56,835 bases of DNA from JACRIM01 sp964605185 (lineage in GTDB: Bacteria; Planctomycetota; Phycisphaerae; UBA1845; UTPLA1), in contig CAZSBF010000013.1 of NCBI GenBank assembly GCA_964605185.1, positions 1 to 56,835 on the forward strand, written 5' to 3'. Shown here piece by piece: positions 18,363 to 25,374 of this stretch (within the stretch, counting starts at the first letter, position 1; every line of letters starts with the position of its first letter). The translations under genes were made by a program, and so were the position numbers. The notes beneath the pieces were generated by a model. The model did not search any database. It had not been told where the DNA came from and saw nothing but the letters and a program-made list of their open reading frames with translations.

Positions 18363-21269
18363 ATGAGTATTCCATCCGCCGCCCAGATTCGCCAGCAGTT
18401 CATCGACTTCTTCGTCAGCAAGTGCGACCACACGTTTGTGCCGTCCAGCCCGTGCGTGCCGCAGGATGATCCGACGCTGATGTTCACCAACGCGGGCATG
18501 AACCAGTTCAAGTCAATCTTCCTCGGCCAGCAGGCGCCGGATGTGGATAAATGGCCCGGCGTGAGGCCCGGCATGGCGACGCGCGCCGCCAACACGCAGA
18601 AGTGCATCCGCGCCGGCGGCAAGCACAACGACCTCGACGACGTCGGTCACGACACCTATCACCACACGTTTTTCGAGATGCTCGGGAATTGGTCCTTCGG
18701 CGATTACTTCAAGAAGGAAGCGATTGAGTGGGCGTGGGAATTGCTGACCAAGGTGTGGGGCATCGACCCGACGCGGCTGCATGCGACCTATTTTCAGGGC
18801 GACGCGGCCGAGGGGTTGGAGCCGGACACCGAGGCCCGCGATTTGTGGGGCAAGATTCTGCCGCCCGAGCGCATCCACCCCGGCAACAAGAAGGACAACT
18901 TCTGGGAGATGGGCGACACGGGACCGTGCGGGCCGTGCAGCGAGATTCATATTGACCTGACGCCGGACAAGAGCGGGGCGAAGCTGGTGAACGCGGGCGA
19001 TGCGCGGGTGATGGAGATTTGGAATCTGGTGTTCATCCAGTTCAACCGCGGCGGCGATGGGAAGCTTTCGCCGTTGCCGGCCAAGCATGTCGACACCGGC
19101 ATGGGCTTCGAGCGCATCACATCGGTGCTGCAGGCCAACGCGCATGGCAAGCTCGGGCAGTTCAGCAATTACGACACGGATGTGTTCACGCCGATCTTCG
19201 CGGCGATTCAGAGGGTGACGGGCGCGCCGGGGTACACGGGGTTGTTGGAGGAGGAATCTCAAGCCTCAGGCCTCAAGCCTCAAGTCTTCAAGGATATTGC
19301 CTATCGCGTCATCGCCGATCACATTCGCACGCTGACGTTCGCACTGACGGACGGCGCGGTGCCGAGCAACGAGGGGCGCGGGTATGTGCTGCGGCGGATT
19401 CTGCGGCGCGCGGTGCGCTATGGGCGGCAGTATCTCGGCACGCACGAACCGTTCATGTGCAAGCTCGTGCCGGCCGTGGTGGAGGCGATGGGGGTAGCGT
19501 TTCCCGAGTTGAAGAAGAACCCGCTGCGCGTCGCGGATTTGATTCGCGATGAAGAGGCGTCGTTCATCAAAACACTGGATCGCGGCATCGCCCTGTTTGA
19601 GGAGGCGGCCCACCACGCGAGCAAGCATCACCACGGGCGGATCGCCGGGGATGATGCGTTCAAGCTGCATGATACGTACGGATTTCCGATTGATCTGACG
19701 GAGCTTATGGCGGAAGAGCGCGGGCTGACGGTGGATATCGGGGAGTATGAGCGGAGGATGGAGGAAGCGCGGGAGAAGGCGAGGGCGGGTCAAAACGTTG
19801 ACGCCCTCAGCGAACTCCTCAGTATTCCAAAAGAGCATCTGACAAAGGAGACGGACGACTTACCCAAGTACTCGTCCGCATCTGTGAAAGCGAAGTTTCT
19901 CTTTTCCACTGGTTTCGGAGAAAGCGGCGTAGACTTTTGGACTACACACCATCTCACAGGCTTGGTTTTTGAGCGCACGTGTTTCTACGCCGAACAGGGC
20001 GGGCAGGTTGGCGATGTTGGCAGAATCGAGTTTGAAGGGGTCCCGCCACTCTCCGTGCAAACTACCAAGCGATCTGGCAGCCTCGTGATTCACTTAGTTG
20101 ATCCGAGCCCATTAAGTGGAACTGCCGGAGTTAGACCAGAACAGCTGGCGACGCTTGCAATTGACACGCAGGCTCGAAACAAAACCATGCGCAACCACAC
20201 CGCCACGCACGTTATGAACTGGGCGCTGCGGGAAGTGCTAGGCGATCACGTGCAACAGAAAGGATCGCTGGTCGATCCGGACAAGACTCGGTTCGATTTG
20301 TCACACAACGCGTCGATCACAGAGGAGGAGCTTTCGCGGATTGAGCAACTGACCAATGAGCAGATCGCCAAGAATCTGCCGGTGCATACCAACGACAACG
20401 TGCCGGTCGATCAGAAGGCGGCGATGAAGATCAAGGGGCTGCGGGCCGTCTTCGGCGAGAAGTACCCGGAGAAGGTGCGCGTCGTGTCCATCGGCGCGCC
20501 GGTGGCCGATCTACTGGCGAAGCCTGACAACCCGGAGTGGATGAAGTACTCCATCGAGTTCTGCGGCGGCACGCACGTGAAATCGACCGGTGAGATCGGC
20601 AGGTTCCGGATCATCGAGGAATCGGCCGTCGCCAAAGGGATTCGCCGGCTGGTCGGCGTGACGGGCGAGCGCGCGCAAAAGGCGGAGGACGATGCGACGG
20701 CCATCATGCGAATGCTGAAAGAGGCGTCGCAGTCGAGCGAGGACGCACTGCCGCAGCGCGTCGCGGAGATCACGGCGGTCATGAGCCAAATGGAGCTGCC
20801 CATCGTCGAGCGCAATCAACTTCGCACCGACCTTGCACACCTGCAGGAGCGTGCGAAGAAGGCCGCCAAGCAGCAGGCCAAGACCGGCGCGGCGGATATC
20901 GTGGCCAAGGCCGATCAACTGCTGGCCGATGCGCCGCGCGTCGGGGCGACGGCGATCATCGCGGGCGATCTCGGTGTGGCGACGGTCGATCAGCTTCGCG
21001 GGGCGTGCGACAGTCTGCGCAGCCGGGCGGGGTCGGCGGCGATCCTGCTGGCGGCGGAGAACGAGGGCAAGGTGGTGCTGCTCGCGGCGATGACGGCGGA
21101 CGTGGTCGGCCGGGGCGTGAAGGCCGGCGACCTGATCAAGGAGATCGCCCCGATCGTCGGCGGCAAGGGTGGCGGCAAGCCGGACCTGGCGCAGGGCGGC
21201 GGGTCGGACACGACGAAGATCGGTGAGGCCGTGACGAAGGCGAGCCAATGGGTGACAGCGAAACTATGA
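18363..21269 (+). CDS. alaS: Alanyl-tRNA synthetase
   Basis: 968 residues with the class II aminoacylation core (about 1-260; TFVPSSPCVPQDDPTLMFTN, TGPCGPCSEIH, VDTGMGFERITSVLQ), tRNA-binding region, editing domain (HTATH at about 617 and CGGTH at about 733, the zinc/water-binding HxxxH and CxxxH) and C-Ala dimerisation region (GGGKPDLAQGGG). It charges tRNA-Ala and is essential. Two oddities: a repeat-derived peptide (SQASGLKPQ, residues about 301-309) inserted just before the conserved DIAYRVIADHIR, and a stretch at about 19790-20200 with distinctly lower GC. The stop TGA overlaps the ATG of the next gene by four bases (ATGA). Confidence 0.97.
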   Translation: MSIPSAAQIRQQFIDFFVSKCDHTFVPSSPCVPQDDPTLMFTNAGMNQFKSIFLGQQAPDVDKWPGVRPGMATRAANTQKCIRAGGKHNDLDDVGHDTYHHTFFEMLGNWSFGDYFKKEAIEWAWELLTKVWGIDPTRLHATYFQGDAAEGLEPDTEARDLWGKILPPERIHPGNKKDNFWEMGDTGPCGPCSEIHIDLTPDKSGAKLVNAGDARVMEIWNLVFIQFNRGGDGKLSPLPAKHVDTGMGFERITSVLQANAHGKLGQFSNYDTDVFTPIFAAIQRVTGAPGYTGLLEEESQASGLKPQVFKDIAYRVIADHIRTLTFALTDGAVPSNEGRGYVLRRILRRAVRYGRQYLGTHEPFMCKLVPAVVEAMGVAFPELKKNPLRVADLIRDEEASFIKTLDRGIALFEEAAHHASKHHHGRIAGDDAFKLHDTYGFPIDLTELMAEERGLTVDIGEYERRMEEAREKARAGQNVDALSELLSIPKEHLTKETDDLPKYSSASVKAKFLFSTGFGESGVDFWTTHHLTGLVFERTCFYAEQGGQVGDVGRIEFEGVPPLSVQTTKRSGSLVIHLVDPSPLSGTAGVRPEQLATLAIDTQARNKTMRNHTATHVMNWALREVLGDHVQQKGSLVDPDKTRFDLSHNASITEEELSRIEQLTNEQIAKNLPVHTNDNVPVDQKAAMKIKGLRAVFGEKYPEKVRVVSIGAPVADLLAKPDNPEWMKYSIEFCGGTHVKSTGEIGRFRIIEESAVAKGIRRLVGVTGERAQKAEDDATAIMRMLKEASQSSEDALPQRVAEITAVMSQMELPIVERNQLRTDLAHLQERAKKAAKQQAKTGAADIVAKADQLLADAPRVGATAIIAGDLGVATVDQLRGACDSLRSRAGSAAILLAAENEGKVVLLAAMTADVVGRGVKAGDLIKEIAPIVGGKGGGKPDLAQGGGSDTTKIGEAVTKASQWVTAKL
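19258..19281 (-). repeat. Low-complexity repeat inserted in frame in alaS
   Basis: Read on the minus strand it begins GAGGCTTGAGGCCTGAG and continues GCTTGAG; it equals 24697-24720 (plus strand) at 23 of 24 positions. In alaS it encodes part of SQASGLKPQ, residues absent from the corresponding loop of other AlaRS as I recall them. Confidence 0.75.
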
Positions 21270-21580
21270 AAAAGAAAACAACAACGAAAAAGCTCGCGGC
21301 CAAGCGCAAACCGAAACCCGGCAAGATCATGTATGGGCGAAAAAACGGCAGACTCATCATGGCGCAGATGACAACGCTCGATGATGACGACGGTAGTTTT
21401 GACCGGGAGTTTTGGCGGCGCGCCGGGCCCAATGGTCGATGGGCCGCGATGTGGCAATTCGTGAAGGAATACCGGGCACTTCGAGGCGAAAATGGACCTG
21501 AACCCAGACTTCAAAGAACTGTTGAGAGTTTTGAACGAAACGCGCGTCAGGTATCTCGTCGTCGGCGGGTACGCGTATAG
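21266..21580 (+). CDS. Small basic protein, antitoxin-like partner of nucleotidyltransferase
   Basis: 104 residues from the ATG at 21266, which overlaps the alaS stop as ATGA, implying translational coupling. The first 25 residues are Lys/Thr-rich; the middle (SFDREFWRRAGPNGRWAAMWQFVKEYRALRG) and end (EPRLQRTVESFER) resemble small proteins often encoded directly before nucleotidyltransferase genes of the next type. The 3' end overlaps the next gene by 89 bases in another frame. I infer an antitoxin or chaperone-like partner of the transferase; this is not proven. The upstream ATG at 21248 lies inside alaS and is unlikely. Confidence 0.7.
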   Translation: MKKKTTTKKLAAKRKPKPGKIMYGRKNGRLIMAQMTTLDDDDGSFDREFWRRAGPNGRWAAMWQFVKEYRALRGENGPEPRLQRTVESFERNARQVSRRRRVRV

Positions 21581-21968
21581 TCACTATCAGTCGCCGCGTA
21601 ATACCAAGGACTTGGACATCTGGGTTGAAGCGAACCCTGAAAACGCAATCAAGACTTGGACCGCACTAAAGCAATTTGGCGCACCGCTGGCCGATATGAA
21701 AGTAGAGGACTTTGCTTCTCAGCGGTTCATCTATCACATGGGGCTTGAACCCAACCGAATCGATGTTCTAACGACAATCGACGGCGTGGATTTTGGCTCC
21801 GCGTGGCGAAACCGGGAGCGAACCGTTTATGAACGCGTGCCCATGCTCTTGATCAGCAAGGATGATCTGATCAAAGCTAAGTTGGCTGCAGGAAGACCGC
21901 AGGATCTACTCGATGTCGAGATGCTGAAGGCCAGCGGAAAACGTCGCAGAAACGCTCGCAAGAAATGA
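21492..21968 (+). CDS. Nucleotidyltransferase-fold protein (MNT/AbiEii-like toxin candidate)
   Basis: 158 residues. The N-terminus MDLNPDFKELLRVLNETRVRY is followed by LVVGGYAYSHYQSPRNTKDLDIWV, the GG...(T)KDLDIW signature of pol-beta-type nucleotidyltransferases, with D-x-D supplying metal ligands, and by ISKDDLIKAKLAAGRPQDLLDVEML typical of AbiEii/DUF6036-like proteins. Such enzymes, when paired with a small protein, act as toxins that transfer nucleotides to tRNA or other targets; here that is inference. It overlaps the preceding small gene by 89 bases. Composition is less GC-rich than alaS flanks. Strong family call, uncertain role. Confidence 0.85.
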   Translation: MDLNPDFKELLRVLNETRVRYLVVGGYAYSHYQSPRNTKDLDIWVEANPENAIKTWTALKQFGAPLADMKVEDFASQRFIYHMGLEPNRIDVLTTIDGVDFGSAWRNRERTVYERVPMLLISKDDLIKAKLAAGRPQDLLDVEMLKASGKRRRNARKK

Positions 21969-22019
21969 GTTTGCGAGCCATCCTTGGGGATAGTTATAGG
22001 AGCCCGTTACACTCCGCCC

Positions 22020-24059
22020 ATGCCCCACGCCGCGCGTGTCAAAAGAAACGCTGAACCTGCCCCATCGCGGGCCGCGTCTGATCTTCTTTTTCCGCTCCTG
22101 ATTCTCGCGCTCTCCTTCATCGCCTTCGCTCCTGCCATTCGCGGCGACTTTATCTGGGATGATCATCAGTACCTCAGTGAGAACAAGAATGTCTCCGAGC
22201 CGGGCGGGCTCGTGCGGACGTGGACGCAGCTTCGCACGAACCCGCAGTACTACCCGCTGGTCTTCACGACCTATTGGATCGAGCATCAACTCTGGGGGCT
22301 GAGCACGCCGGGCTATCACATCACGAACATCCTGCTGCACGCGGCGACGGCGATTCTGCTGGGGCGGTTGCTTTCGCGGTGGCGCGTGCCGGGGGCGTGG
22401 CTGGCGGCGATGCTTTTCGCGGTGCATCCCGTGCAGGTGGAGACGGTCGCATGGATCACCGAGCGCAAGAACACGCTCTCGGGGTTGTTCTATCTGCTCT
22501 CGCTGACGTACTTCTCGCGCTTTGCTGCGCTGGATGAAGATAAGGCTCCCACGCCGCGCAACTGGAGCCTCTACGCCTTCGCGCTGGCGTGCTTTCTCGG
22601 CGCGCTGCTCAGCAAGACCGTGACGGCCACGCTGCCGGCCGTGCTGTTGCTGATCGTTTGGTGGCGGCGCGGGCGCTTGGTGCGCGACGACTTGCTCGCA
22701 CTGGTGCCGATGTTCGTGCTGGGCATCGCGTTTGGATTAATGACGGCCTACATGGAGCAGCACCACGTCGGGGCGAAGGGCGAGGAGTGGAACCTGTCGA
22801 TGCTGGAGCGCGGCCTGCTCGCCGGGCGGGCGGTGTGGTTCTACGCGGGCAAGCTGATGTGGCCGTACCCGACGATGTTTGTATATCCGCGCTGGGTGAT
22901 CGACGCGGGGCAGGCGTGGCAGTTTGCGTTTCCCGTCGCGGCGATTGGACTGATCGTCGTGCTGTGGGCGATGCGCGGGCGAATCGGGCGCGGCCCGCTG
23001 GTGGCGGCGATGTGCTTCGGCGGGACGCTCTTTCCGGCGATTGGTTTCCTCAATGTGTTTCCACATCGTTATTCGTTCGTGGCCGATCACTTTCAATATC
23101 ACGCGAGCGTGTTCGGGCTGACGTTGATCGCGGCGGTGCTGGCCATCGCGGCGAAGCGCATCGCGGGCGGAGTGCGCGGGATGGTCGCCGTCGCCGCGGT
23201 GCTTTTGTTGGCCGCGCTTTCGTTTAATCAGTCGAAGGCGTATTACGACCTCGGCACGCTCTGGCAGGACACCATCGCCAAGAATGATGGGGCGTGGATG
23301 GCGCATGGCAATCTTGGCGATTGGTACAGCGGGCAGGACAAGTATGCCGAGGCGATCCCTCATTACGAGAAGTCGCTCGCAATGCGGCCGCAGTCGGAGG
23401 AGATTCATTTCAACCTCGCGCTCGCCCTGCAGCGGGTCAATCGCCGTGCCGATGCGATGGCACACTATCAGGAGGCCATTCGACTCCTGCCGAACTATGC
23501 CAAGGCGCACATCAACATCGGAGCCATGATGCTCGACGAGGGCAAGGCGGCTGAGGCGATGCCGTGGATCGACAAGGGGCTGGAACTCGATGCGACGCTC
23601 GTGCCCGGCCATTACGCGCGGGGCAATGCACTTGCCAGGCTCGGCCGTAACGAGGAGGCGCGGCGGGCCTATGCCGAGGCGATGCGGTTGCAGCCCGACT
23701 TTTGGGAGGCGTGGATCAACGATGCGAATCTGCTCTGGGCGCTGGGGCGGCGCGATGAGGCCATCAACCAGTATCGCGAAGTGACGCGGCGAAACCCCAA
23801 GAGCGTCGAGGCCTTTGTGAATCTCGGTTCGGTGCTGATGCAAAAGGGGGATACGCCCGGCGGCATCGCGGCGCTGCGCGAGGCCGTGAAGCTGGAGCCG
23901 CGGAACGCCGCATCGCGGATTCGCCTGGCGCAGGCGCTACTGGCTGGCGGCAATCGGGATGAGGCGGCGGCGACGCTGGAGGCGGGCAAGCGGATTGATC
24001 CGAAAAACGCGGACATCGCGGCGATGTTGAATGAGCTGCTGGCCACGCCGCGACCATGA
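22020..24059 (+). CDS. TMTC-like multi-pass membrane protein with TPR repeats
   Basis: 679 residues from the ATG at 22020. The N-terminal two-thirds hold about 10 hydrophobic helices in the PMT/GT-C arrangement: GDFIWDDHQYLSENKNV after TM1 carries the acidic DD motif expected in the first luminal loop, and FAVHPVQVETVAWITERKNTLSGLFYLL is typical of the TMTC/Tetratricopeptide glycosyltransferase family. From about residue 430 there are at least six TPRs (WMAHGNLGDWYSGQDKYAEAIPHYEKSL onward). It may transfer sugars to exported proteins across the inner membrane; the substrate is unknown. Downstream lies a 55-residue gene 47 bases away. Confidence 0.88.
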   Translation: MPHAARVKRNAEPAPSRAASDLLFPLLILALSFIAFAPAIRGDFIWDDHQYLSENKNVSEPGGLVRTWTQLRTNPQYYPLVFTTYWIEHQLWGLSTPGYHITNILLHAATAILLGRLLSRWRVPGAWLAAMLFAVHPVQVETVAWITERKNTLSGLFYLLSLTYFSRFAALDEDKAPTPRNWSLYAFALACFLGALLSKTVTATLPAVLLLIVWWRRGRLVRDDLLALVPMFVLGIAFGLMTAYMEQHHVGAKGEEWNLSMLERGLLAGRAVWFYAGKLMWPYPTMFVYPRWVIDAGQAWQFAFPVAAIGLIVVLWAMRGRIGRGPLVAAMCFGGTLFPAIGFLNVFPHRYSFVADHFQYHASVFGLTLIAAVLAIAAKRIAGGVRGMVAVAAVLLLAALSFNQSKAYYDLGTLWQDTIAKNDGAWMAHGNLGDWYSGQDKYAEAIPHYEKSLAMRPQSEEIHFNLALALQRVNRRADAMAHYQEAIRLLPNYAKAHINIGAMMLDEGKAAEAMPWIDKGLELDATLVPGHYARGNALARLGRNEEARRAYAEAMRLQPDFWEAWINDANLLWALGRRDEAINQYREVTRRNPKSVEAFVNLGSVLMQKGDTPGGIAALREAVKLEPRNAASRIRLAQALLAGGNRDEAAATLEAGKRIDPKNADIAAMLNELLATPRP

Positions 24060-24106
24060 GCGGATACTAAGCACGCGACAAACACCAACGACGGAGTACC
24101 CACACC

Positions 24107-24274
24107 ATGAAAGCGGAGACGATATTGGCGAAGTTGAACGAGCTGCGACATGAGGCCGAGGGCGATGAGACGGATATCGAGTGGCTCACGCTGCATCATG
24201 CGTTTTGCTTCATCTCGTACAAGATGGGGGAGTTTCAGAAGTACCTCAACGAAGTCTTGCCCGAGGACAAGTAA
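24107..24274 (+). CDS. 55-residue conserved-looking small protein
   Basis: A short frame of 55 residues (MKAETILAKLNELRHEAEGD...YLNEVLPEDK) between the TPR protein and the VOC protein. It is rich in charged residues, predicted helical, without signal peptide or Cys motif. The next gene starts 14 bases after its stop, so the three genes are probably one transcript. It looks like a true gene because it fills the gap in the operon, keeps the local codon bias and has a single clean ATG; no strong Shine-Dalgarno is visible. Function unknown. Confidence 0.6.
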   Translation: MKAETILAKLNELRHEAEGDETDIEWLTLHHAFCFISYKMGEFQKYLNEVLPEDK

Positions 24275-24288
24275 CCTGCGAGGCCCGC

Positions 24289-24705
24289 GTGAATCGAATC
24301 GCAGACATTGCGCTGGTCGTTCGAGAATACGACGAGGCCATTGCCTTTTACGTGGGCGTGCTGGGGTTTGCATTGCTGGAGGACACCGACCTTGGCGGCG
24401 GGAAGCGATGGGTGCGGGTCGCGCCGCCAAGCCGTGAGGGCGCGACGCAGGCTATGGCGGGGACGGCGCTCTTGCTGGCGCGGGCGGTGACGCCGGAGCA
24501 GGCGCAGCGGATCGGGAATCAGACGGGCGGGCGGGTTTTTCTTTTTATTCATACCGAGGATTTCGATCTGGACTACGCGGCGCTCGTGGCCAAGGGCGTC
24601 GAGTTCGTGCGCGGGCCCACCGATGAGGCGTATGGCCGAGTTGCCGTGTTTCTTGATTTATATGGGAACAAGATTGATTTGATTGGGGAGCGGGATGAGG
24701 CTTGA
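24289..24705 (+). CDS. VOC (glyoxalase/bleomycin resistance) family protein
   Basis: 138 residues beginning with GTG at 24289 (MNRIADIALVVREYDEAIAFYVGVLGF). It shows the single-chain paired beta-alpha-beta-beta-beta layout of the vicinal oxygen chelate family: first module to about residue 60 with GGGKRWVRVAPP, second module with RVFLFIHTEDFDLDYAALVAKGVEF and GRVAVFLDLYGNKIDLIG. Metal ligand positions are plausible (H7-like position replaced by D/A, E near the C-terminus), so whether it binds metal is unclear. Substrate unknown. The stop codon is contributed by the GAGGCTTGAGG repeat at 24697. Confidence 0.88.
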   Translation: MNRIADIALVVREYDEAIAFYVGVLGFALLEDTDLGGGKRWVRVAPPSREGATQAMAGTALLLARAVTPEQAQRIGNQTGGRVFLFIHTEDFDLDYAALVAKGVEFVRGPTDEAYGRVAVFLDLYGNKIDLIGERDEA

Positions 24706-24720
24706 GGCCTGAGTCTTGAG
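24697..24720 (+). repeat. GAGGCTTGAGGCCTGAG-type repeat at VOC stop codon
   Basis: 24 bases matching (one mismatch) the minus strand of 19258-19281 in alaS, followed by a further partial unit to about 24731 (GGTTGAGGCTTGGG). The TGA inside it is the VOC stop codon. Confidence 0.75.
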
Positions 24721-24758
24721 GGTTGAGGCTTGGGAAGTGGAACCGTGGAGCGATCCCG

Positions 24759-25166
24759 ATGGGCCAGCCAATGGAAGAACATGTAGTTCCGCAGATCGTG
24801 TTTCTCGCCGAACAGGACGGGGAGTCAGAGCGGAATCTAAAAGCAAAGCTCGTTTCGCTGTTTGCTACGTCAGGCAAGGTGCTGAGGGCGTATCTGGCGC
24901 TTGTCGAGTATCCGGCCGAAAAGAAGCGCGCGGTAGCGCTTTGCCTGGTGATGAACCGTGCACTTGACGTGTCGTATGCGCAATCCATTCAGCAGGTGTT
25001 CGCCGACATGTTCAACAGCGAAATGAGCCTCGATATCTTCGCCGTTACACCGCAGCAGGAACTGGAATTATTGCGGGTGTGCAGGCCGTTTTATGACCGA
25101 CGGCCGTTTGTTGTGCGGATGTTTGATCGAATTGGGCGGTATGTGTGGCACAAGCGGTGGGGTTGA
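24759..25166 (+). CDS. SseB C-terminal-like protein
   Basis: 135 residues from the ATG at 24759 with GGAG upstream. The segment LVSLFATSGKVLRAYLALVEYPAEKKRAVALCLVMNRAL resembles the C-terminal domain of SseB (enhanced serine sensitivity) proteins, and the second half (DMFNSEMSLDIFAVTPQQELELLRVCRPFYDR) completes the small alpha/beta domain. There is no signal peptide. Such domains are found alone in many bacteria without a defined role. A hairpin at 25215-25237 could end the transcript. Family placement is tentative. Confidence 0.75.
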   Translation: MGQPMEEHVVPQIVFLAEQDGESERNLKAKLVSLFATSGKVLRAYLALVEYPAEKKRAVALCLVMNRALDVSYAQSIQQVFADMFNSEMSLDIFAVTPQQELELLRVCRPFYDRRPFVVRMFDRIGRYVWHKRWG

Positions 25167-25214
25167 TCTGTGCCGGATAAGTGGGATTGTAACGGCGGGT
25201 GGAGGTCAACCTGC

Positions 25215-25237
25215 CCGGCGAACTACGAACTCGCCGG
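25215..25237 (+). terminator. Possible weak terminator hairpin
   Basis: CCGGCGA (25215-25221) pairs with TCGCCGG (25231-25237) around a 9-base loop, followed by CATCATTTTGAG. The T run is short, so the call is weak. Confidence 0.35.
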
Positions 25238-25269
25238 CATCATTTTGAGTCCCATTAGGGTCGGCCCCC

Positions 25270-25299
25270 TTGACCCATTACCCCTTATTCTGATATATT
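25270..25299 (+). promoter_or_regulatory. Sigma-70-type promoter for kelch protein gene
   Basis: TTGACC (25270-25275), 18-base spacer, TATATT (25294-25299), 75 bases upstream of the ATG at 25375. Confidence 0.5.
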
Positions 25300-25374
25300 C
25301 ATTTCCTGATTAATCGTGTCGACTGGAGCGGTTGTGCCCGCCGGCTTATGGCCGGCGCGGGAGGGGCCCCAACG

